Of a stretch of 64,000 nt of DNA, positions 51,656 to 59,597 are shown piece after piece. How positions within the stretch are numbered: position 1 is the stretch's first letter; every line of letters starts with the position of its first letter. The notes under the pieces are model-generated. The model did no database searches and had not been told where the DNA came from. It saw only the letters and a program-made list of their open reading frames with translations. Source of the stretch: DATEDA01 sp963744255 (GTDB lineage Bacteria; Pseudomonadota; Gammaproteobacteria; Burkholderiales; SG8-39); the NCBI GenBank assembly GCA_963744255.1, contig CAVUSZ010000020.1, positions 62,001 through 126,000 of the forward strand, written 5' to 3'. A program made the position numbers and the translations under genes.

Positions 51656-52534
51656 TCAGGCCGAGATTTCGGCGCGGCCGTAGTCGAGCACGACCCTGTC
51701 GCGCTCCTTCACCCGCGCGCGAAAGGCGATCTCGGCGCCTTCGCGGTACATCTCGACGCGGATCGTCTCGCCCGGGAACACCGGCGCCGAGAAGCGCGCG
51801 AACAGGCGGCGCAGCCGCTGCGGGTCGTAGTCGCAGCAGGTCGCGAGGATTGCGTGCCCCGCGACGCCGTAGGTGCAGAGGCCGTGCAGGATCGGTCGCT
51901 CGAATCCGGCCCGGCGCGCCGCGGCCGGCTCCGAGTGCAGCGGGTTGCGGTCCGCGCACAGCCGGTAGAGCAGCGCCTGCTGCGGCAAGGTCGCGAGCTC
52001 ACACACCGCATCGGGTTCGCGCTCGGGCACGCGCGGCGGCGTCGGCGCGGCGGCGTCGGACTTGCCGTTCGCGGATGCGAAGCCGCCGTCGCCGCGGCAG
52101 AACGTGCTGTGGGTGACGGTGGCGAGCCGCTCGCCGCTCGACTTGTCGAAGAGCTCCTTGTCGTACGTGACGATCGCGCCCTTGCCCGCGCCCTTGTCGA
52201 CGACGCCGGTGACGCGATGCCTGGATACCGCCGTCCCCGCGGCGGGAATCGGCTTGTGCCATGCGACCGTCTCTTCGCCGTGCACGATCATCGAGAAGTC
52301 GATGCCGGTCCCGGGATCCCGCATCCACGAGCCGGGGTAACCGAGGATCACCGCCATGGTCGGCAGCGCCTGCGGCGTGCCGGGGACGGTGTCGTTGACG
52401 AAGCGGAGCTGGCGCTCGTCCATCGGGTCGGCGCCGAGCCCCAGTCCGAGCGCGTAGAGCATCGCGTCGTCGGCGGTGTAGGCGTGCTCGACCACCGGGA
52501 ACGACCAGTCCTTGAGCTTCGCGTAGTCGATCAT
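51656..52534 (-). CDS. MaoC-family enoyl-CoA hydratase (double hot-dog, R-hydratase-like)
   Basis: The 292-residue protein resembles the hydratase-2 part of peroxisomal multifunctional enzymes: an N-terminal half (YTADDAMLYALGLGLGADPM, ILGYPGSWMRDPGTGID, HGEETVAWHKPIPAAGTAVS) and a C-terminal MaoC domain with the catalytic YRLCADRNPLHSEPAAARRA segment (Asp and His) followed by FERPILHGLCTYG. It hydrates 2-enoyl-CoA to the R-3-hydroxyacyl-CoA. It lies 4 bp after the end of the preceding Bug gene in the same operon. Confidence 0.92.
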   Translation of the reverse strand: MIDYAKLKDWSFPVVEHAYTADDAMLYALGLGLGADPMDERQLRFVNDTVPGTPQALPTMAVILGYPGSWMRDPGTGIDFSMIVHGEETVAWHKPIPAAGTAVSRHRVTGVVDKGAGKGAIVTYDKELFDKSSGERLATVTHSTFCRGDGGFASANGKSDAAAPTPPRVPEREPDAVCELATLPQQALLYRLCADRNPLHSEPAAARRAGFERPILHGLCTYGVAGHAILATCCDYDPQRLRRLFARFSAPVFPGETIRVEMYREGAEIAFRARVKERDRVVLDYGRAEISA

Positions 52535-52538
52535 GGCG

Positions 52539-53516
52539 TCAGTCCACGGTAGCGCCGGAGGCCTTCACCACCTTCGCCCACTTCGCGAGCTCCGCCTGGA
52601 TGAACGCGCCGTATTTCTCGGGCGGGCTCCAGGCGGCGCTGAATCCCTGCGCAGCGAATCGCTCCCTGATCTCGGGGAGCTCGAGCGTGCGTTTCAGTTC
52701 GGCGTTCAGCGTCGCGACCACGTCCTTCGGCGTCCCGGCCGGCGCGAGCAGCCCGTTCCAGGCAATCGCCTCGTAGCCCGGCAATCCCGACTCCGCGACC
52801 GTCGGCAGATCGGGTGCGGCCGGCGAGCGGGCAGCGCTGGTGACCGCGAGCGCCTTCAACTTGCCGGTCTTCACCTGCGGCATCGCCGAGAGCATGGTGT
52901 CGAACATCAGGTCGGCCTGGCCGGCGATCACGTCGGTGAGCGCCGGGGCGCTCCCCTTGTAGGGCACGTGGTTCATCTTGATGCCGGCCATCGAGCTGAA
53001 GAGCTCGGCGGAGAGGTGCGTCGACTGCCCGTTTCCGGACGACGCGAAGTTGAGCGCGCCGGGCTTGGCCTTCGCGAGCGCGATCAGTTCCCGCACGTCC
53101 TTCGCCGGCAGCGACGGGTTGGCGACGATGACGAGCGGCCCGCCGGTGAGCTGCGACACCGGTGCGAAGTCCTTCTGCAGGTCGTAGCCGAGCTGCTTGA
53201 AGAGCGACGGGTTGATCGCGTGCGCGGTGGTGGCGACCAGCAGCGTGTACCCGTCGGCCGGTGCGCGGGCGACCGCCTCGGCGCCGATGTTGCCGCCTGC
53301 GCCGGCGCGGTTCTCCACCAGGAACTGCTGGCCCGTCTGCTCGGTGAGCTTCTGGCTCACCACCCGCGCGACGATGTCGGTGGGGCCGCCGGGCGGGTAG
53401 GGCACGACCACCCGCACCGGCTTGGCCGGGTAGCTTTGCGCGAGCGCCGTCGCGCTCAGTACCGCGGCGAGCGCAACGGCTGCGGCGCGGACGCCCCATG
53501 ATCCGTGAATTCGCAT
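52539..53516 (-). CDS. Bug/TctC-family periplasmic receptor
   Basis: The 325-residue protein has a signal peptide (about 26 residues, ending TALA) then SYPAKPVRVVVPYPPGGPTD, LVENRAGAGGNIGAEAVARA, NHVPYKGSAPALTDVIAGQA and PTVAESGLPGYEAIAWNGLL. It is a typical carboxylate-binding Bug receptor. It sits between the DUF35 and MaoC genes on the same strand, so it may feed or sense the substrate of this operon. No cognate membrane genes are present in the window. Confidence 0.93.
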   Translation of the reverse strand: MRIHGSWGVRAAAVALAAVLSATALAQSYPAKPVRVVVPYPPGGPTDIVARVVSQKLTEQTGQQFLVENRAGAGGNIGAEAVARAPADGYTLLVATTAHAINPSLFKQLGYDLQKDFAPVSQLTGGPLVIVANPSLPAKDVRELIALAKAKPGALNFASSGNGQSTHLSAELFSSMAGIKMNHVPYKGSAPALTDVIAGQADLMFDTMLSAMPQVKTGKLKALAVTSAARSPAAPDLPTVAESGLPGYEAIAWNGLLAPAGTPKDVVATLNAELKRTLELPEIRERFAAQGFSAAWSPPEKYGAFIQAELAKWAKVVKASGATVD

Positions 53517-53545
53517 TGCCCTTCTCCTTTGTGTAAGCGGGCCGA

Positions 53546-53920
53546 TCAGGCCGGAACGCGGCGGAATCGCACCAGCGGCCGGCCGTTGTGATCGAAGAAC
53601 GCGGCCGCGACCCGTTGCCCGATCGCGACGCCGGGTTCGGCGTGCCCCATCAGTCGCGCACCCTCGTCGAGGTCGACCAGCGCGAGCGTGTACGGCGCCA
53701 GCGCGCGAAACTCGTCCGACGGCGCGCGCGTCACCACCGTGACCGCAAACACGGTGCCGTGACCGGTGGCCGCCCGCCATTCCAGTCGCACGCCCCCGCA
53801 GGCACGACAGGCGTAGCGTGCGAGCGTCTGGGCGGTGCCGCAATCCGCGCACGCCTGATAGCGGATCGCGCCTTCGGCGAGGCCGGCGAGGAACGGTGCC
53901 GAGATCGGGCTGGCGCTCAT
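53546..53920 (-). CDS. DUF35 OB-fold/zinc-ribbon protein, thiolase partner
   Basis: The 124-residue protein has a zinc ribbon with two CxxC pairs (CADCGTAQTLARYACRACGG, residues 24-43) followed by an OB-fold domain (GHGTVFAVTVVTRAPSDEFR, PYTLALVDLDEGARLMGHAE). DUF35 proteins form complexes with SCP-x-type thiolases and help bind the acyl-CoA. Here the ATG overlaps the thiolase stop by 4 bp, the usual arrangement. Confidence 0.9.
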   Translation of the reverse strand: MSASPISAPFLAGLAEGAIRYQACADCGTAQTLARYACRACGGVRLEWRAATGHGTVFAVTVVTRAPSDEFRALAPYTLALVDLDEGARLMGHAEPGVAIGQRVAAAFFDHNGRPLVRFRRVPA

Positions 53921-55062
53921 CGGTCTTCCCGGGCGAGAACCAGGCTCACGTGCGACGAGAGCACGCCGCCGTCGGCGTGCACGAAGGCGCGCGTGCGCCC
54001 GGGGACCTGCCGTTCGCCCGCTCGTCCGGATAGCTGCCGGAAGGCTTCGACGACGTGGCTCATCCCGCCGGCGACGCCGGAATGGCCGAACGACAGCAGC
54101 CCGCCGTGCGTGTTCAGTGGCAGCGGTCCGCCCGGCACGAAGTCGCCGGCGCGTGCCCGCGCCGCGCATCCCCCGCGCGGCGCGAAGCCCGTCTCTTCGA
54201 GCAGGATCGCGAGCGTGATCGTGAACGAGTCGTAGATCGCGAGGTAGTCGATGTCGGCGGGACCCAGACCCGACTCCTCGAACGCGCGGTGCGCGGCGTC
54301 GCGCGCGCCGAAGTTCGCCGTGTCGGCGATCGCCGTGAGGTGCTGGTGCCGGTGCGCCTGGCCGGCGCCGAGGATCGCGACCCGCGGCGTGCGCTGCGGC
54401 TCGGCCGAGACGACCAGCGCGCAGGCGCCATCGGAGATCGGGCAGCAATCGAGGAGCTTGAGCGGCGTGGCGATCGGCTTGGATGCGAGCACGTCCTCGA
54501 CCGCGATCGGTTGCGTCAGGTGCGCGTCCGGGTGAGCTCGCGCGTTCGCGCGCATCAACACCGCGAACTCGGCGAGGTCGCGCTCGTCGAGCCCGGTCTC
54601 GTACATGTAGCGCGACGCGAGCAGCGCGTAGTAGGCAGGCACCGACGCGCCGTTGGGCACCTCGAAATCGGGATCGCCGACCTGCGCAAGCGTCTGAATC
54701 GCGCTGTCGCGCGCCTGGCCGCTGAGCCGGTTCTCGCCTGCCACCACCAGCACGTTGCGGCATCGCCCCGCGCGCACCAGCTCGCGAGCAAGCATCAGCA
54801 TCGCGGCACCCGTCGCGCCGCCGCATTGCAGGCCGTGCGCGTACGCCGGCTGGAGGGAGAAGCGCTCGCAGAACAGCGTCGACAGCATCAGGTGCGGGAG
54901 CGTGGTCGCGTAGCCGCACAGCACGCCGTCGACGTCGCCGCGCTTCAACCCGGCGTCGACGAGCGCGCGCTCGGCCGCCTCGGCCATGAGGTCGAGCGGG
55001 CCGCGGCCTTCCGCGCGACCGAACGCCGTGTTGCCGGCGCCGGTGATGCAGGCCCGCTTCAC
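53917..55062 (-). CDS. SCP-x-type thiolase (acetyl-CoA acetyltransferase-like)
   Basis: The 381-residue protein matches lipid-transfer-type thiolases: ACITGAGNTAFGRAEGRGPL, the catalytic-Cys region YAHGLQCGGATGAAMLMLAR, LLDCCPISDGACALVVS, LAIYDSFTITLAILLEETGF and PLNTHGGLLSFGHSGVAGGM with catalytic His residues. It cleaves or forms a 3-oxoacyl-CoA; this branch often acts on unusual acyl chains or catalyses aldol cleavage. It starts at a GTG that overlaps the IclR stop (55059-55062) and pairs with the DUF35 gene. Confidence 0.9.
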   Translation of the reverse strand: MKRACITGAGNTAFGRAEGRGPLDLMAEAAERALVDAGLKRGDVDGVLCGYATTLPHLMLSTLFCERFSLQPAYAHGLQCGGATGAAMLMLARELVRAGRCRNVLVVAGENRLSGQARDSAIQTLAQVGDPDFEVPNGASVPAYYALLASRYMYETGLDERDLAEFAVLMRANARAHPDAHLTQPIAVEDVLASKPIATPLKLLDCCPISDGACALVVSAEPQRTPRVAILGAGQAHRHQHLTAIADTANFGARDAAHRAFEESGLGPADIDYLAIYDSFTITLAILLEETGFAPRGGCAARARAGDFVPGGPLPLNTHGGLLSFGHSGVAGGMSHVVEAFRQLSGRAGERQVPGRTRAFVHADGGVLSSHVSLVLAREDR

Positions 55063-55928
55063 GGCTTCCCCTTGGCGCGGGGTCGCGGCGAGATCGAATG
55101 GGACCGCGACCACTTCAGGCCGTTCCTCGCCGGTGCGCCGTTGGCGAGAGCGGTGCACGCGGCCACTTCGCGCTTCAATGCGGCGGCGAGCTCGTCCTCG
55201 CGTCGCGTGATCCGTTCGGTGAGCGCCGCGATGCTGAGCGCTCCCGCCGGCCGGCCATCGGGGCCGGGGATGTGCATCGCAATCCCGCCCATTCGGTCGA
55301 CCACGACGTCGACCAGCACGGCATACCCCCGCTCGCGCGAAGCGGCGATCTGTTTCTCGAGCAGCCGGGGCGTAATGCGCGGGTAGCGCCCGAGGCGCGC
55401 AGTGACGAGGGGCAGGATCGCCTCGATCTCGCTGTCGGGCATCCAGGCGAGCAACGCCAGGCTGCCCGCCCCGACGCCGAGCGGCCGCCGGCTGCCGACC
55501 TCCAGATAGTTGGCGCGAATGGGAAAGCTGCCGAGCTGGAGGTCGATGCAGACCGACTCCGCTCCGCTCGGAACCGAGAGGATGGCGGTGTCCTCGAGGA
55601 CGGCCGCGAGCCTGACGAGGCTGGGCCGGGCGATGGGCCGCAAGTCGAAGCGCGCCTGCTGGGCGGCTCCCAGGACGAGGAGCTCCGGCCCGAGCGCGTA
55701 CCGTTTCGTCGCGACATCGCGCAGTACGAACCCGTCGCGGGCGAGCGCGTCGAGCAGCCGCAGGGTGGTCGCCTTGTCGAGGCCGGCCGCCAGGGCGATC
55801 TCCGTCAGGCGCGCGTTGCGTGGGTCCGCCATCGCGCGCAGGATCCGGCACGCCTTCTGCACCGATGACGTGGCCGCGGCGGGCCCGCGCGCGGCCGTGG
55901 TGGGGGAGCTGAGCTGGGCGGTGCGCAT
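55059..55928 (-). CDS. IclR-family transcriptional regulator
   Basis: The 289-residue protein has an N-terminal winged helix-turn-helix (SSVQKACRILRAMADPRNAR, LTEIALAAGLDKATTLRLLD) and an IclR effector domain (about 95-270: LGAAQQARFDLRPIARPSLV, GYAVLVDVVVDRMGGIAMHI, GALSIAALTERI). It is the first gene of the minus-strand operon that continues with the thiolase (4-bp overlap), so it probably regulates that operon and itself through the two boxes at 55952-55966 and 56025-56039. The last 25 residues are basic and unlike the family. Confidence 0.9.
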   Translation of the reverse strand: MRTAQLSSPTTAARGPAAATSSVQKACRILRAMADPRNARLTEIALAAGLDKATTLRLLDALARDGFVLRDVATKRYALGPELLVLGAAQQARFDLRPIARPSLVRLAAVLEDTAILSVPSGAESVCIDLQLGSFPIRANYLEVGSRRPLGVGAGSLALLAWMPDSEIEAILPLVTARLGRYPRITPRLLEKQIAASRERGYAVLVDVVVDRMGGIAMHIPGPDGRPAGALSIAALTERITRREDELAAALKREVAACTALANGAPARNGLKWSRSHSISPRPRAKGKP

Positions 55929-55951
55929 CGGTCGGTCGTCGCCGTATCAAG

Positions 55952-55966
55952 TTTTGCGGAGTGAAA
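55952..55966. promoter_or_regulatory. Candidate IclR-type operator 1
   Basis: TTTTGCGGAGTGAAA is a near palindrome (TTTTGC ... GTGAAA) 24 bp upstream of the IclR start codon. It resembles the TTTCGC-N3-GCGAAA type sites bound by IclR-family proteins and recurs in similar form 73 bp away. Confidence 0.5.
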
Positions 55967-56024
55967 TGATTTCAGCCGACGAGCTTACGCGCATCTCCCG
56001 CAGGGTCAACGAATGCCGAAAAAA

Positions 56025-56039
56025 TTTTGTAGAACGAAA
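56025..56039. promoter_or_regulatory. Candidate IclR-type operator 2
   Basis: TTTTGTAGAACGAAA matches operator 1 at 11 of 15 positions and has the same orientation, 73 bp away, about seven helical turns. A pair so placed between two divergent regulator genes could support looping or cooperative binding. Confidence 0.45.
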
Positions 56040-56159
56040 CTCATCCGAAGCGCGCAGGGCCGGGTAGACACGCTGCGCGAGATTCAGCAGCATTGCAAGC
56101 AATGGCCCGGGGGCGCACAGCATCGAGCCTTGCGCCGCGCCGGTTTCCCCCGAGACGAC

Positions 56160-56675
56160 ATGCCAGCGAGAAAGAAGCCCCCGGGCACCCGGCAGCCCAA
56201 GCGTTCGCACGCCGAGGTCGACGGCGCGCGGAGCACCCTCGATCCGGGTGTCCTGCGCGAGCTGGCCGGCTACAACATCCGCCGCGCCGAGGTGCACATG
56301 CGCCAGCAGTTCGAGCGCGAGATGGGCGCGAAGGGGCTGCGCCCGCCGGAGTTCTCGACGCTGGTGCTCATCGCCGCGAATCCGCTGGCAACGCAGGCCG
56401 AGATCGCGCAGGCGCTCAACATCCAGCGCCCGAACTTGGTTGGGCTGATCGGCGGGCTCGAGGAGCGCGGGCTCATCACCCGCACGGTGTACGAGCACGA
56501 CCGCCGCAATCAGATCCTCGCGCTCACCCCGCGCGGGACGGCGTTTCTCGAGGAGGCGAAGCGGCTGGTCTTCGAGATGGACCGGCGGGTCACCGCCTGC
56601 TGGACCGACCGGGAGCGCGACCAGGTCGTCGCCCTGCTTGCGCGCCTGTGGGACGCGAACGGAAGGACGCCTTGA
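56160..56675 (+). CDS. MarR-family transcriptional regulator
   Basis: The 171-residue protein has a winged helix domain: ELAGYNIRRAEVHMRQQFER, LRPPEFSTLVLIAANPLATQ, AEIAQALNIQRPNLVGLIGG, LEERGLITRTVYEHDRRNQI and LALTPRGTAFLEEA. Its Lys/Arg-rich first 25 residues are an extension. MarR proteins of this kind repress hydroxycinnamate and other aromatic catabolic genes until a CoA thioester binds. The palindrome at 56689-56707, just after its stop, is the likely operator for the downstream crotonase-ligase operon. The ATG at 56160 has no clear ribosome binding site. Confidence 0.88.
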   Translation: MPARKKPPGTRQPKRSHAEVDGARSTLDPGVLRELAGYNIRRAEVHMRQQFEREMGAKGLRPPEFSTLVLIAANPLATQAEIAQALNIQRPNLVGLIGGLEERGLITRTVYEHDRRNQILALTPRGTAFLEEAKRLVFEMDRRVTACWTDRERDQVVALLARLWDANGRTP

Positions 56676-56700
56676 CAAGCCGGGTTATTGGTTATACAGT
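56672..56700 (+). promoter_or_regulatory. Promoter of the crotonase-ligase operon
   Basis: A perfect -35 TTGACA (56672-56677) overlaps the marR stop codon; 17 bp later TACAGT (56695-56700) is the best -10. The promoter is buried in the MarR-type palindrome. Confidence 0.6.
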
Positions 56701-56707
56701 ATAACCA
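56689..56707. promoter_or_regulatory. Perfect MarR-type palindromic operator
   Basis: TGGTTATAC (56689-56697) and GTATAACCA (56699-56707) are perfect 9-bp arms around a single A. They cover the -10 element and end 31 bp before the crotonase GTG. Size and symmetry fit a MarR dimer site; bound protein would block RNA polymerase. Confidence 0.75.
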
Positions 56708-56738
56708 TTACAACGATACGCCCCAAGGAGGTCCGACC

Positions 56739-57518
56739 GTGGAATCCGGCACCGCAGCGCTTCATTTCGCGCGCGAGGGCGCAATCGGCATCCTCCGCCT
56801 CGACCGCGTCGCCAAGCGCAATGCGCTCAATGACCCCACCGTCGAAGGCCTGCGCGACTTTTTTGCCGCGCCGCCCGAGGGCCTGCGCGCCGTCGTGTTG
56901 CACGGCGCCGGCGAGCATTTCTGCGCCGGGCTCGATCTGTCCGAGCTCGGCGAGCGGTCCGCCGCCGAGGGCGTCCTGCACTCCCGGATGTGGCACGAGG
57001 CGTTCGCGCGCATCCAGTTCGGCACCGTCCCGGTGATCGCGGTGCTCCACGGCGCGGTCGTCGGCGGCGGCCTCGAGCTCGCGTGCTCCGCGCACGTGCG
57101 GGTCGCCGAGACGTCCGCGTTCTACGCGCTGCCCGAAGCGCAGCGCGGCATCTTCGTCGGCGGCGGCGGCTCGGTGCGCCTGCCGCGGATCATCGGCGCG
57201 CATCGCATGGCCGACATGATGCTCACCGGCCGTGTTTACGCCGCCGAGGAAGGCCACGCGCTCGGGCTCTCGACTTACCTCGAGCAGCCGGGGCGGGGTC
57301 TCGCGAAGGCGATCGAGCTCGCGAGCAAGGTAGCCGCGAACGCGCCGATGACGAACTTCGCGGTGATGCACGCGCTGCCGCGGATCGCCGAGCTCGGACA
57401 GGACGCGGGGCTCTTCATGGAATCGCTCATCGCCGGCATCGCGCAGAGCGAACCAGAAGCGAAGGTGCGCATGACGAGCTTCCTCGAGAAGCGCGCCGGC
57501 AAAGTGAAGAAGCACTGA
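56739..57518 (+). CDS. Crotonase-family protein of the aromatic-acid operon
   Basis: The 259-residue protein has the crotonase fold: LRLDRVAKRNALNDPTVEGL, the oxyanion segment EHFCAGLDLSELG, AVLHGAVVGGGLELACSAHV with the first Glu, and LPEAQRGIFVGGGGSVRLPR with the second. It starts at GTG 56739 behind AAGGAGGT. The gene order MarR, crotonase, feruloyl-CoA synthase-like ligase suggests a hydratase or lyase acting on a hydroxycinnamoyl-CoA or similar ester. It differs from classic hydroxycinnamoyl-CoA hydratase-lyase, so beta-oxidation type hydration is equally possible. Confidence 0.88.
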   Translation: MESGTAALHFAREGAIGILRLDRVAKRNALNDPTVEGLRDFFAAPPEGLRAVVLHGAGEHFCAGLDLSELGERSAAEGVLHSRMWHEAFARIQFGTVPVIAVLHGAVVGGGLELACSAHVRVAETSAFYALPEAQRGIFVGGGGSVRLPRIIGAHRMADMMLTGRVYAAEEGHALGLSTYLEQPGRGLAKAIELASKVAANAPMTNFAVMHALPRIAELGQDAGLFMESLIAGIAQSEPEAKVRMTSFLEKRAGKVKKH

Positions 57519-57519
57519 G

Positions 57520-59387
57520 ATGCGTCCCGCTCCGGTCCGCGATGTCCCCATCGGCACGGCCGAGGTCGTCCTCGAGCGACGGCCGGACGGTGCCACGCTC
57601 CTCCGCTCCCCCGAGCCGCTCGGGCCCTACCCGGCGAAGCTCACGGAGCGGTTCGCCCATTGGGCGCGCGCGACGCCGGAGCGCGTCTTCATCGCCGAAC
57701 GCGACGCCGGCGGGGGGTGGCGGAAGCTGACGTATGGCGAGGCGTTCGCGCGCTTTCGCTCGATCGCCCAGGCCCTGCTCGACCGCGGGCTCTCGCCGGA
57801 GCGGCCGGTCGCGATCCTCTCGGACAACGACGTCGAGCAGGCGCTGCTCGCGCTTGCCGCGATGCATGTCGGGGTGCCGTTCGTGCCGGTCTCCTCCGCG
57901 TACTCGCTCGTCTCGACCGACTTCGACAGGCTGCGCTACGTGTTCGAGCTGCTCACCCCCGGTCTGGTCTTCGCGGCCGATGCCGCGAAGTTCGGCCGCG
58001 CGATCGAGGCGGTCGTGCCCGTTGGCACCGAAGTCGTCGTCGCCGAAGGGGAGATCGCCGGCCGTACGGCGACGCCGTTCGCCGCGCTCGAGGCCGCGCG
58101 GCCGACCGGTGCGGTCGATCGCGCGCATGCCGCGGTCGGCCCCGACACCATCGCGAAGTTCCTGCTGACCTCCGGCTCGACCGGCAACCCGAAGGCGGTG
58201 ATCAACACCCAGCGCATGCTCTGCGCGAACCTGCAGATGATCGTGCAGGCGCTGCCCGCGCTCCTCGATCCGCCGCCGGTGCTCGTCGACTGGCTGCCGT
58301 GGAATCACACCTTCGGCGGCAACCACAACTTCGGTCTGGTGATCTACGGCGGCGGCACGCTCTACATCGACGACGGCAAGCCGGTGCCCGGGCTGATCGA
58401 GAAGACCGTCCGCAACCTGCGCGAGATCGCGCCGACCGTGTACTTCAACGTGCCCGCGCGGATTCGAGGAGCTGGTGCCCTATCTCCGGCGCGAACCGGC
58501 GCTGCGCGAGAAGCTCTTCAGCCGGCTCGGCATGCTGTTCTACGCCGGCGCCGGCTCTCTCGCAGCCGGTGTGGGATGCGATGGACGAGCTCGCGGTGCA
58601 GGCCTGCGGCGAGCGCGTTCTGTGGGTGACCGGCCTGGGCGCGACCGAGACCGCGCCGTCGCGTCACGTTCACCCGCGGCGACGGCGTGCGCTCGGGAGA
58701 TGATCGGGCTGCCGGTGCCAGGCGTCGAGGTGAAGCTCCTCCCCGAGGGCGACAAGGTCGAGATGCGCGTGCGCGGTCCGAGCATCACGCCGGGCTACTG
58801 GCGCCAGCCCGAGCTGACCCGAGGCGCGTTCGACGAGGAAGGTTTCTACCGGCTGGGCGACGCGGTGGCCTGGGTCGATTCGAACGATCCGCGACGAGGC
58901 CTCGTCTTCGACGGCCGCGTCGCCGAGGACTTCAAGCTCGCCACCGGCACCTGGGTTAGCGTCGGACCACTGCGCGCGAAGCTCATCGCCGCCGGCGCAC
59001 CCTACGTGCAGGACGTCGTGATCGCGGGCCTGAACCGCGACTGGCTCGGCGCGCTCATATTCCCGCGGCTCGACGAGTGCCGGGCGCTTGCGCGCGAGCT
59101 GCCGGCGCAGGCGCCGGCGTCCGAGGTGCTCGCGCAGCCGGCGGTGCGCGCCCGCTTTCAGACGCTGCTCGATGATCTCGCACGGCGAGTCGACCGGCAG
59201 CTCGACGCGGATCGCGCGCGCAATCGTGCTCGAGGCGCCGCCTTCGATCGACGCCTCCGAGATCACCGACAAGGGCTCGATCAACCAGCGCGCGGTGCTG
59301 AAGAGCCGCGCCGCGCTGGTCGAGGAGCTGTACGCGGAGCCCGCCTCGCCGCGCGTCATCGCTGCTGCGAAAGGAAGCCGCAGATGA
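57520..59387 (+). pseudogene. fcs: Feruloyl-CoA synthase-like acid-CoA ligase with four frameshifts
   Basis: Joined, the frames give about 620 residues matching feruloyl-CoA synthases: RDVPIGTAEVVLERRPDGAT at the start, FLLTSGSTGNPKAVINTQRM (A3), VDWLPWNHTFGGNHNFGLVI, VLWVTGLGATETAPS (A5), MRVRGPSITPGYWRQPELTR, FYRLGDAVAWVD (A7) and SEITDKGSINQRAVLKSRAA with the catalytic Lys near the end. The frame changes near 58462, 58551, 58685 and 59200; three are equivalent to +1 and one to -1. Conservation between breaks is high. As written it is not translatable, yet the bias suggests sequencing errors. The enzyme would activate a cinnamic-type acid with ATP. It overlaps the next gene by 4 bp. Confidence 0.86.
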
Positions 59388-59563
59388 ATCTCGAGCAGCT
59401 GGTCGCGATCGATGTCCATACCCACCCCTCGTTCCCGTGGCAGGAGGAGGCGCTGTCGGTGGCGACGCACAAGCCGCAGGTCGACATCGATCTCTCGGGC
59501 TGGTCGCCGAAATATTTCTCGCCGCTGCTGCTCAGGCTCGGCCCATACGCCGGGACGCGCTGA
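59384..59563 (+). pseudogene. Amidohydrolase-2 gene remnant with a large internal deletion
   Basis: The 59-codon frame starts MNLEQLVAIDVHTHPS, the N-terminal metal-binding HxH region of an amidohydrolase-2 protein. It then reads WQEEALSVATHKPQVDIDLS and GWSPKYF, which in family members lies about 200 residues further on. The middle of the barrel is therefore deleted in frame, and the last 60-70 residues are gone too. It starts within the stop of the ligase gene (ATGA), so the full gene was once translated as part of this operon. Not expected to fold or act. Confidence 0.72.
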
Positions 59564-59597
59564 TCGTCATAGACAAGTCGTTCGCCAGGAGGGGTAC

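Noticed and set aside
57520..59387. Several small overlapping genes in place of one ligase
   Set aside because: The fragments align end to end with a single feruloyl-CoA synthase and none alone has a full domain.
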